Positions 8,312-18,200 of a DNA stretch of 64,000 bases are shown one piece after another. Origin of the DNA: UBA2970 sp965221075 (GTDB lineage: Bacteria; Verrucomicrobiota; Verrucomicrobiia; Limisphaerales; AAA164-E04); NCBI GenBank assembly GCA_965221075.1, contig OZ244865.1:2418001-2482000 (forward strand), written 5' to 3'. Position numbers and translations under genes: made by a program. Positions within the stretch are counted from its first letter, which is position 1; every line of letters starts with the position of its first letter. The notes beneath the pieces were generated by a model. That model saw nothing but the letters and a program-made list of their open reading frames with translations, made no database searches and was not told the origin of the DNA.

Positions 8312-11300
8312 ATGACCGCACCGAGCCCCGGGGACCTGGAGCCCCTCATCACCGCCTACCTGCTGGACCAGCTCGGAGAGGAGGAGCGGGCCCGGACGGA
8401 GCGCCTCCTGGCGGAGGATCCCCGGGCGGCCCGCCTGGCCGAGCGGATCAACCAGACCATCGGGGCTCTCCAGGAGGCGCTCCCCCCCGGCTCCGGGGAG
8501 GAGGCGTCCTCCTTCCCGCCCGGGCGGCGAGAGGCGATCCTGGCCCGGCTCGGCGCTCCCCCCCTCCCCGTCCGGCGGGGCGTCCCCTGGTACGTCCCCA
8601 TCGCGGCGGCGGCCTGCCTGGTCCTCTCGCTCACCCTGGTGGTGCTGACCAGCCAGGTTGGCGCCCGCTTCGACGCCGCCGAGAGCCCGGCCTCCGGAGC
8701 CTCCCTGGAGGGCAGCCAGCAGGCCATGCCCTCCTCAACCGCCCGCCCGAGCGCCGCGGCCGCCGGAACGGAGGAGTTCCTCAGCGAAAGCCTCAGCGAA
8801 AGTCGGGAAGCGGCGGTGCAGGACCTGGAACGGGGCTTCTCCGCCGGAGACGGAGGCCGCGACCGCAGCAGCGCCCGCCGGCTCTTCGAAAACGCCACGC
8901 CCGGCCCGGCGGACGTGAGCCTGAACCGCGTCGGCGACAGGTTCGCCCGGGGGGAGCGGATCCGGACGGACTTCGAAACGGCTCCGATGGCGCAGGAGGC
9001 GAAGACAGTGGTGGACGAGCTCTCCCGGGTCCCCCAGCTCCGGGGCCAGCCGATCGACGGGAGGGCCGCCGCGGGCCCCTCTTTACCCGCTCACTCGGCG
9101 CAGCCGGCGAGGGAGGCCCAGGCGCCGATGGCGGGGAAGCCGGTGGCGATCCTGGAGGACATCCTGTCCATTGCCGGACAGGAGGCCGGACTCGGCTTCC
9201 GGACCGCGGGCGACATGCTGGGCACCGCTTTCTCCTCCAACGGCTCGATCGAGGCGGGGGAGTCCCTGCAGAAGGCGCTTCCCGAACAGGCGGAGATCTC
9301 GGACTACTCCCGTGCCTACTTCGCCGACGGCATCGTCGAGGGCCGGGCGACCGTCCTGGAGCGGGAGCGGCTGCGCTCGGTGGAGAAGGCCGAGGCGGCC
9401 GCCAGGGAGGCGGAGCTGGGCCAGCGGCTCGCCCTGGGCCTCGAGGCCCGGGAACCGGTCCGGAACTTCGGCCTGTCCCAGGAGGAGGTCCTGGAGTTCG
9501 AGCCCGCGGCGCGGCCCGAGCAGGCCCCCGACGCCGATGGCGACGCGCTGCACTACAGCTTCGGGATGCCCGCCCAGGAGTCGGCCGACGCCTCCCTGGA
9601 GACGGCCGCCGAGGGGGAGCACTGGGGCATCGGGCAGCAGGTGGACTTCTACCAGTCGGCCGGCGGCCTCCAGCCGGCCACCGGAGCGATCCTGCCCGAG
9701 GCGGCCCCCGAGCCGCCGGCCGGAGCCGCCGGCCGGTCCTGGAGCCGGGAGGCCGGGAACCGCGCCGGGACGGATGCGGCTCCGTTCCTCGGCGAGGCGC
9801 TGGCCGGCGAGGGCGCCCCCGGAGCGGACGCGGCGATGGACCGCCTCTACGGAGAGGCCCTGGAAGCAGGCGACTCCGGGGGCTACGGAGGCCTGGGCGG
9901 GGGCGGCTTCGGGGGAGGAGGGTCATTCGGGGACGCCTGGTCCGGGGGCCGGTTCGGAGGCCGGACGGCCCAGGAGCGGCAGAGCTTCGATATCCCGGAC
10001 CCGGCAGGAGGCGGCCATGGGGAAAGGAGCGGAACCGGGGAGGAGGGCGCCGACGGGTTCGGAGTCTTCCTGGCCGATCGGGAGGAGGCGGAGCAGCGGG
10101 GACGGAGCCGGGCCCTGGAGGATGCTTCCGGGCTAGCGATCGGCGCCCTGGCCTCCCTCTCACCGGGAGACGACGGCGGATCCGTGGCGGCCGCCTCCGG
10201 AACCGCCCCGGAGCCCGGGCCGGAAGACCTGCCGAAGCAGCCGATGGACGAAGTCCGGACGAGGGGGGCGGACCTGTTCTTCTCGATGCAGCCCCGGTTC
10301 GGAGAGACGGAGACGGCGGCCCCCTCCGAAGAGATCGCCCTGGGAGGGCTCGCCATGGAAGGCATGGCGTTCGACTCCGGCCTGGCGGTCCAGTGGGACG
10401 AGCTCCGGGAGGCTCCGCAGAAATGGTCCTTCCAGGAAGGGTCCGGCCTGGGCGCGGCCTCCGCCATGGAGGCCCTGCCGGCCCCCGCCGGAGAGTTGGC
10501 CCAGGAGCTTGAGGAGCTCCAGGCCGGGCTGTTCGCCGAAGCGCCGCGGCCGGAGACCGCCTACCGGTTCCAGAAGGAGCAGGACTCGGCCGCCAGGGCC
10601 GCTGAACCGGACCTGGCGGAACTGGACTTCGCCGGAGGGGCGCCGGGCGCCATCGCCGCCGAAAGAGCCGGGGAGGTCCGGCTGGGGGAGATGGTCCAGG
10701 ATCCGCAGGTTGAGCTGCCCGCCCTCGGGGAGAGCTTCGGCCGGGACCCGGGCAGGGAGGCCGCCACGCGCCGCCGGCTGGCCCGCAAGAAGGGGGCGGA
10801 GGCCGGCAGGACGGAAATCTCCCTCGGGCGCGTCCTCGAAGAGCCGGCGGCCCGCTACTCGGTGGAGGCCGAGCCGGCCGCCGCCTTCCAGCGCGAGAAG
10901 TCGGCCCGCCAGGAGCCGGTCTCCACCTTCAGCCTCAACGTGGGGGACGTCTCCTTCCAGCTGGCCCGCACCAGCCTCGGGGCCGGATCCTGGCCCGACC
11001 GCGCCAGCATCAGGCCCGAGGAGTTCTTCAACGCCTTCGCCTACAACGATCCCCTCCCCCTGAAGGAGGTCCCGGTGGCCCTGATCGCCGAGAGGGCCCT
11101 CTCCCCCTTCGGCCACGGCCAGGAGATCCTCCGCATCGGGGTGCGCACCCGCTTCTCGGGGCGCGGCCGGCAGACCCCCCTCAACCTGGTCCTGCTCCTG
11201 GACGGCTCGGGCTCCATGGAGCGGCCCGATCGGCGCCTGATCGTGCGCAAGTGCCTCGACTCCCTGGCCGACAGCCTGGAGGACCGGGACCAGATCAGCA

Positions 11301-12232
11301 TCGTGCGCTTCGCCCGCCAGGCCCGGATCTGGGGGGAGAGGATCCCGGGCTCCCGGGCCCGGGAGGAGCTTGAGCGGATCCGGAGCCTGGTCCCCGAGGG
11401 CGGCACCAACCTGGAGGAGGCCCTGCTGCTGGCCTACCAGACCGCCCGCAAGCACTTCCTGCCCCGGGGGCTCAACCGGGTGGTCCTGCTCACCGACGGG
11501 GCCGCCAACCTGGGCAACACCGACTCCCGGAGCCTTCAGGATCTGGTGAAGGAGAACCGGCGGCAGGGAATCGCCCTGGACTGCTTCGGGATCGGGTGGG
11601 ACGGATACGACGACCAGAGGCTGGAGGCCATCGCCCGAAACAGCGACGGGCGCTACGCCTTCCTCAACAGCGCCAGCTCGGTGGAGAGCGAGTTCCAGGC
11701 CAAGCTGGCGGGAGCCCTGGATCCGGCCGCCCGCAACCTCAAGGTGCAGATCCGCTTCAATCCCGACCGGATCGCCCGCTACCGCCAGATCGGCCACGCC
11801 CGCCACCAGCTGAAGAAGGAGGACTTCCGGGACGACACCGTCGACGCCGCCGAGCTGGCCCGGGCCTCCACCGGCACCGCCCTCTACCTGCTGACCCCGG
11901 ACCCGGGGGGCCAGGGGGAGATCGGCACCCTCTCGGTGAGGTACGAGGATCCGCAGGTGGGCAGGGTGCGGGAGATCTCCCGCACCCTCCGGTGGCAGGA
12001 GGAGGCGCCCGGACTGGAGGATGCCTCCCCGGCCCTGCGGCTGGCCGCCGCCTCGGCCTTCTTCGCCGAGTGGCTGGGAGGCGTCCCCTACAGCCTGGGG
12101 ACGGACCTGGATCTGCTGCAGCGGCTGGCGGGCCGCGCCCGCGGCGACTACCCCCTCGATCCGCAAGCCGCCAGTCTCGAGACCATGATGCTCCAGGCCC
12201 GCAGCCTGGGCAGCTCCGGCAACGCACCCTGA
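8312..12232 (+). CDS. Transmembrane anti-sigma factor fused to a YfbK-type vWA domain
   Basis: Counting from ATG 8312 the protein has 1306 residues. Residues 1-60 (ITAYLLDQLGEEERARTERL) resemble the zinc-less anti-sigma domains that pair with ECF factors. Residues ~91-117 form one membrane helix. Residues ~118-860 are a low-complexity Ala/Glu/Gly-rich linker with a Gly-rich patch near 9880-9950. From ~862 come a vWF N-terminal-type segment (VSTFSLNVGDVSFQLAR), a vWA domain with MIDAS DGSGSM (D964, S966, S968) and TDG (1061-1063), and a YfbK-like C-terminal domain. The sigma-binding part should face the cytoplasm and the metal-binding vWA domain the periplasm. Fusing an anti-sigma factor to a vWA sensor suggests protein binding outside the membrane controls the sigma factor. 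This is inferred from layout. Confidence 0.85.
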   Translation: MTAPSPGDLEPLITAYLLDQLGEEERARTERLLAEDPRAARLAERINQTIGALQEALPPGSGEEASSFPPGRREAILARLGAPPLPVRRGVPWYVPIAAAACLVLSLTLVVLTSQVGARFDAAESPASGASLEGSQQAMPSSTARPSAAAAGTEEFLSESLSESREAAVQDLERGFSAGDGGRDRSSARRLFENATPGPADVSLNRVGDRFARGERIRTDFETAPMAQEAKTVVDELSRVPQLRGQPIDGRAAAGPSLPAHSAQPAREAQAPMAGKPVAILEDILSIAGQEAGLGFRTAGDMLGTAFSSNGSIEAGESLQKALPEQAEISDYSRAYFADGIVEGRATVLERERLRSVEKAEAAAREAELGQRLALGLEAREPVRNFGLSQEEVLEFEPAARPEQAPDADGDALHYSFGMPAQESADASLETAAEGEHWGIGQQVDFYQSAGGLQPATGAILPEAAPEPPAGAAGRSWSREAGNRAGTDAAPFLGEALAGEGAPGADAAMDRLYGEALEAGDSGGYGGLGGGGFGGGGSFGDAWSGGRFGGRTAQERQSFDIPDPAGGGHGERSGTGEEGADGFGVFLADREEAEQRGRSRALEDASGLAIGALASLSPGDDGGSVAAASGTAPEPGPEDLPKQPMDEVRTRGADLFFSMQPRFGETETAAPSEEIALGGLAMEGMAFDSGLAVQWDELREAPQKWSFQEGSGLGAASAMEALPAPAGELAQELEELQAGLFAEAPRPETAYRFQKEQDSAARAAEPDLAELDFAGGAPGAIAAERAGEVRLGEMVQDPQVELPALGESFGRDPGREAATRRRLARKKGAEAGRTEISLGRVLEEPAARYSVEAEPAAAFQREKSARQEPVSTFSLNVGDVSFQLARTSLGAGSWPDRASIRPEEFFNAFAYNDPLPLKEVPVALIAERALSPFGHGQEILRIGVRTRFSGRGRQTPLNLVLLLDGSGSMERPDRRLIVRKCLDSLADSLEDRDQISIVRFARQARIWGERIPGSRAREELERIRSLVPEGGTNLEEALLLAYQTARKHFLPRGLNRVVLLTDGAANLGNTDSRSLQDLVKENRRQGIALDCFGIGWDGYDDQRLEAIARNSDGRYAFLNSASSVESEFQAKLAGALDPAARNLKVQIRFNPDRIARYRQIGHARHQLKKEDFRDDTVDAAELARASTGTALYLLTPDPGGQGEIGTLSVRYEDPQVGRVREISRTLRWQEEAPGLEDASPALRLAAASAFFAEWLGGVPYSLGTDLDLLQRLAGRARGDYPLDPQAASLETMMLQARSLGSSGNAP

Positions 12233-12242
12233 CCCTGCCTCC

Positions 12243-15200
12243 ATGACGCGAACGACGAACGAAGCCGGTTTTCTCCCCAGGGCGCTGCTCCCTCTGCTTG
12301 CCTGGCTCCCGCTGGGGATCGCCGTGGGCCAGGCCCCGCCGCCGGCCGGGGCGGAGGCCGGGGCGGAGGCCGGGATGGAGGCCGGGATGGAGGCCGAGAT
12401 GGAGGCCGAGAAGCTGGGCATCTCGGCCGAGATGGGCCCGGAGAAGTCGCAGTGGACCCTCACCGCCACCCTGGCCGACCGGAAGGACCGCCAGCCGCCC
12501 CTGGTGTACACCACCAGCGTGGAGCGGCGGATCCGCCTGGAGGAGGGACGCCTGGAGGACCGCCGCCGCCTGCTCTTCCGCCACATCCAGGGCCGGTTCC
12601 GCCGCGTGGTCCTGGGCCTGGGGGAGCAGCCCGGGCCCGACCGGGTCGCCGGAGAGGGGCTCGAGCGCTGGAGCGTGGCCCGCTCGGCCGGGGGCGGCAG
12701 GGAGCTGGTGCTGGAGTTCGAGGATGGCGAGACGCAGCCCGGGACCCGGGAGGTGGCCGCCGAGACCGTGGCCGAGCTGGAGAGCCTCCCCCACCAGTGG
12801 ACCCTCGAGGGGCTGGGATCGGAGTTCCCGGCGCTGTCCAGCGGGACCCTGGAGCTGTCGGCGCCCGAGGGGTACAGGCTGGAACTCTCCGATCCCGAAG
12901 GGCTTTGGGAGCTCGAGGAGGGGGAGTCCCGGCGCAAGTACCGGTTCCTGGGCGCCGGATACCGGGCCCGGGCCCGGGCGGGCTTCCAGGATCCCGACGC
13001 CCGGCGGCTGTCGGTCCGCGATCTGGCCGTCGAGGGCATCCTCGGCGAGGGCAGGCTCGACTTCACGGTCTCGGGATCCGCACACACCCTGGCCTCCGGA
13101 GGGGCCAGGGCCCTGGTGCTGGGAGGGGACGCCGCCCTCGCCTCGATGGATCTGCCTCCGGGGGCCGCCATCGTCCGCGACCAGGAAGGCTACCATCTGG
13201 AGGTGGACGGGCCCGGCGAGCGCCCCTTCTCGTTCGGCTTCGTGGCCCGGGTGTCCCGGAACGGGGGCTGGCAGGAGGCCTCATTCCACCTGCCCCAGGC
13301 GGCCCTGATCCCCCTCGATCTCGGGGGCTTCGACGCCGGGACCAGCTTCCGCAACCGGGCCGGGGGGACGGTGGTCCCCCGGGAGGACGGATTCCGGACC
13401 TTCCTGCCCGCCGACGGCAGGGCCCTGCTGGCCTGGAAGGGCCGGGAGGAGGAGGCCTCCTCGCGCCTCTTCTACAGCACCGAGTCGCTGGCCCGGATCC
13501 TGATGGGTACCGGGGTGATGCGCCAGGAGAGCAAGACCCTGCTGTCGGTGATGCAGGGGGAGCTGGAGGCCCTCGGCATGAGGGTTTTCGGTAGCGGGGA
13601 GATCACCCAGGTGGCGGCCCAGGGCCTGCTCTCGTGGAGCCTGTCCGAGGAGGACGCCCCCGGGACCCGGACCCTGCAGCTGCGCTTCAACCAGCCCCTG
13701 AGCGGCGAGACCGCCATCCAGATTTCGGTGCTCACCTCCCTGGGCTCCTTCCCCCTGGAGACCGAGCCGGTGCGCATCGTCCCCCTGGGAGCGACCCGCC
13801 ACCACGGACGCATCGAGGTGGCCAACCAGGGGGCGGTGCGGCTGAACATCGCCCAGACCACCGGCCTGTCGCGCATCTCGCCCGGAGGGGAGGGAGCGGT
13901 CCCCGAGCCCAGGGGCGACGGCGCCTACCCCCTGCAGCGCTTCGCCTTCCGCCACTCCTCCACCGACTACGGGCTGGCCGTGGAGGTGGACGACATCGAG
14001 CCGGAGATCTCCGCCTCGGCGCTGATTCTCCACCACCTGGGGCACGACCAGATCCGGATCGACGCCGACCTGGAGCTGGAGGTCCGGGAGGCGCCGGTCC
14101 GGGAGCTCTCGCTGCGGATCCCCGCCGACCACGTGGTGGCCGAGGTCCAGTCCGACGGCCTCTCCGACTACTTCGTCCAGCCCCTGGAGGAGGAGGAGGG
14201 CCTGGCCAGGCTGCGGCTGGAGTTCGCCCAGCCGGTGGCCGGACGGCACCGCGTCGCGCTGCGCCTGGAGCGCAACCAGGCCCTGGAGAGCGAGGTGTGG
14301 ACCCCGGGAACGGTGCTGCTGGAGCAGGCCCGGCAGCTGCGCGGGCACATCGGCATCACCTCGGTCCAGGGCTTCCGCATCTCACCCGCCGCCTTCTCGG
14401 GAGTGGCCGAGATCGCGACGGTCTACTTCCCCCGCCAGGTGCAGGGGCTTCAGGCCGCCTTCCAGATCACCGGAAACGCCTGGGAGATCCAGCTGCAGAC
14501 GCTCCCCATCCCCCAGGAGATCCAGGCCGACTGCACCCATCTCCACACCATCGGCAACGGCCTGATCCACGGCAGCAGCGTGATCCAGTTCGCCATCTCG
14601 GGAGCCCCGATCGACACCTTCCGCTTCTCGATCCCCGAGGAGTACCGCAACGTGGAGTTCACCGGAGAGGGGGTGCGCAACTGGGTGCGCACCGAGGCGG
14701 GCTACGATGTGCAGCTGCAGTCGCCGATCATGGGGCTGCACACCATCCTCGTCTCCCACGAGCGCCCCTTCAGCGACCAGTCGGACACCCTCGACGCCAC
14801 CGGGACCGAGCCCCTCGACGCCACCTCCGAGGAGGGCACCATCATCCTCACCAGCCGCCGCCCGATCCAGCTGGAGGTGGCCCAGGAGGAGGGTCCGCTT
14901 CTCAGGCTGGCGCCCGGGGAGATCTCGATCGAGCACCGGCTGCTGCTCAGCCAGCCGGTGCTGGCGGCCTTCCAGTACCACCAGCGGCCCATCTCCCTGG
15001 CCCTGGACCTCTCCACCCCGATCGAGCAGGCCTCGCTGCGCCAGATCGTTGACCGGGCCCAGTTCCGCACCCAGATCTCCCAGGACGGGCAGACCGTCAC
15101 CCGGGCCCGCTACGTGGTCAAGTCCGCGGGCCTGGGCCACATCGGGATCTCCCTGCCCGAGGGGGACCAGCTGCTCTCCTCCCCGACGGTCGACGGCCGC

Positions 15201-18200
15201 AGGATCGTCCCGATCAACTCGGGGGACGCCTTCCTGGTCCCCCTGTCGACCGACTCCGAGGGGCCGGAGCACCGCCTGGTGGAGCTCAGCATCAAGAGCG
15301 ACACCCGCAGCGCCTCCGATCTGCGGATCTCCCTGCCCGAGATCTCGGCGCCGATCCTGCACTCCCGCTGGAGAGTCGAGCCGGACCAGGGCCACCTGCT
15401 GGCCATGGCCGGCGGCACCCTGGCCCCGGCCGGGGCCCGCCAGCAGAGAAGCGGATTCCAGCAGCTGCGGGACCTGTTCCAGGGCCGGGGCGGCTGGGCT
15501 CCCGGCTCGCTCGCCCGCCTGATGGCCGGCGGCGTCCTGATCCTCCTGGCGTCGGGCCTCCTCCTGCTCGTGCGGCAGGAGAACTTCCGCAGCCACCGCT
15601 GGCGCCGCCTGGCGTGCCTGGGCCTGGGCGGCCTCTCGGGCCTGCTGGGCCTGCTGGCCTGGGCCGCGGCGATGGGCGGCGCTCCCCGGGAGGCCGCCTC
15701 CCCCTCGAACGGGGCCCTGGAGTTCGACTACTCGCTGACGATTCCCTCCGAGCCCCCCTGGATCCAGGTCCGCAACCGCCCGGCCGAGGCCGGAGCGGGC
15801 GACTACGCGCGGGGCAGCTGGCCCCTGGCAGGAGCCCTGCTGATCGCCCTGGCGGGACGGCTGCGCCTCGAGGGGAAGCGGCGCTTCCTCGCCTACCAGG
15901 GGGCGTGGCTCTTCGCCATCCTGGGAGCCCTCTCCTGGCCTAGCGGAGCCTGGGGGGGGCTGGCCCTGATCCTGCTCTTCCTCTGCTGGCACTGGCTCTT
16001 TCCCGCCCTCCGCCTGGGGCTGGCGGCCGGCGGCCGCTCCCTGCCGGCCGCGCTGCTGCTCTGCCTGGCGGCTCCCCTGGCCCAGGCCGGCGCTCCGCGG
16101 AGCGTGGTGCAGCAGCTGTCCATCGGCGAGGGCGCGGCCGCCGGCCGGGCCACCCTGGAGTGGGAGGCCGGCGAGGGCGAGACGCTCGCCCTGCTGCGCG
16201 AGCCGGCGGTTCTGGTCTCGGTGGAGATGGACGAGGAGGCCGTCGCTCTGCGCAGGGGAAGCGGCGAGGGCCGGGCGGTCGGCCTCCTGGCCCGCAGGGC
16301 GGGGCGCCACATGGTGGTCCTGGAGTACCAGGTGGCGACCGATCCCGGGGCCGCCTCGGGCGGCTTCCTACTGCCCACCCCCTCAGGGCTGGTCAACCGG
16401 ATCGAGGTGGCCCTGGAGCTGCCCCGGGCCGACCTGGTGGTGGAGGATGCGGTGGCGCTGCAGAAGACGGGCGAGGAGGAGGGGGCCACCCGCTGGACCG
16501 TGATCCCCCGCCCCTCCGGGGAGGTCCGCATCGGATGGCGGCCCCGGCTGCGCGACCGCAGCGGCGAGGAGACCGTCTACTTCGCCGAGATCGCCACCCT
16601 CCTGATCCCCGGCTCGGGCCTGATCGAGAGCGTGCACAACATCGCCATCCGCCCCACCCAGGGCGAGGTGAGGCAGGTCCGGGTGGCGGTGCCCGAGGGA
16701 GTGGCGATCAGCGACGCCTGGACCCCCCACCTCTCCCGCTGGCGCTTCGAGCCCGAGAGCAACCTGCTGGACATCCAGCTCAGCCAGCCCCAGATCGGCC
16801 CCTTTCCGGTGCGGGTGCGCAGCCAGTGGATGACCGGGCCGCTGCCCTACTCCACCACCCTGGCCTTCCCCTCGGTTCCGGGGGCCTCCAGCCAGCCGGC
16901 CATGGTGGCGGTGGCCACCGGCGGCCAGGTCCAGATCGCCCGCCTGGAGCCCGCGGGGATGGTCCCCATCGATCCCCAGGACTTTCCCCGGGTGCAGATG
17001 GAGCAGGAGAGCCGGCATGTGCCCGGGGCCCGGATCCGCCAGGCCTTCCGCTACAACGATCCCGACGCCACGCTGGAGCTGGAGGCGGCGGCGGTGGCCC
17101 CCCACGTGGTGGTCTCCACCCGCGAGAGGCTCTCCATCGGGGAGGACCGCATCACCCACGCGGTCTCGCTGGACTGCACCGTCAGCCGGGCCGGGATCTT
17201 CCACCTGGAGTTCGCCCTGCCCGAGGGGATGAACATCGAAAGCGTTAGCGGCTCTCGCCTGAGCCACTGGACCGAGTCGCTGCGCGGCCAGGAGCGGATC
17301 ATCGCCCTGCACCTGCCCCAGCGCAGCATGGGCCAGATGGACTTCGACCTGACCCTGTCGGGCCCGGGCCTCTCCCCCGACCAGGACCAGGCCTGGAGCG
17401 TCCCCCGGGTCCTGATCCTGGAAGCGGGGCGGCAGGACGGGCACCTGCTGCTGGTCCCCGAGCAGGGCATCCACCTGCAGCTGGCCGGCCAGGCCAACGT
17501 CTCGCCGGTCGATCCCGGCGCCCGCCAGGAGGCGGCGGCCAGGGCCCTGGCCTTCGACCTGCTCAACCGGGACTGGAGCCTGGCCTTCGAGGTGGAGCAG
17601 ATGGAGGCCTGGGTCGAGGCTACCTCCCTGCAGGACGCCCTGTTCACCGAGGGCAAGGTCCGGATCACCCAGCATCTGGACTTCCGGATCAAGAACTCGG
17701 CGATCAAGTCCCTGCTCTTCGATCTGCCCGAGGAGGCCGAGAACGTGGACTTCGAGGGGGCCCACATCACCGACGAGGCCCGCTCCGGGGACTCCGGCCC
17801 GGGATCGGTCCGCTGGGAGGTGAGCCTGCAGCGCCGGATCATCGACGGCTACCGGCTGCGGCTCACCTACGAGATGCGCCTGCCCGAGGAGGAGGCCCCC
17901 TTCGCCCTCTCCGGGGCCCGGGTGGCCGGGGCCAACCTGCAGCGCAGCTTCCTGGTGCTCCGCTCCCGGGGGCGCCTGCAGACCACCCTGGGGGAGATCC
18001 CCCCCTCGCTCTACGCCACCGACTGGCACAACATCCCGGGCCAGCTGCGGCGCTACTTCCCCTCCGGCTTCCAGGTGGAGCACGCCTTCCGGGCGGTCTC
18101 GCCGGACTTCCAGCTCCCGCTGACCGTCTCCCGCAGGCAGATCGTCGACACGCTGACCGCCGAGGTGGAGGACTTCGCCCTGACCACCCTGCTCTCGCAG

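Noticed and set aside
12351..12410. CRISPR-like array
   Set aside because: Units are 12 bp, contiguous and in frame with a coding sequence; there are no spacers or cas genes anywhere in the window.
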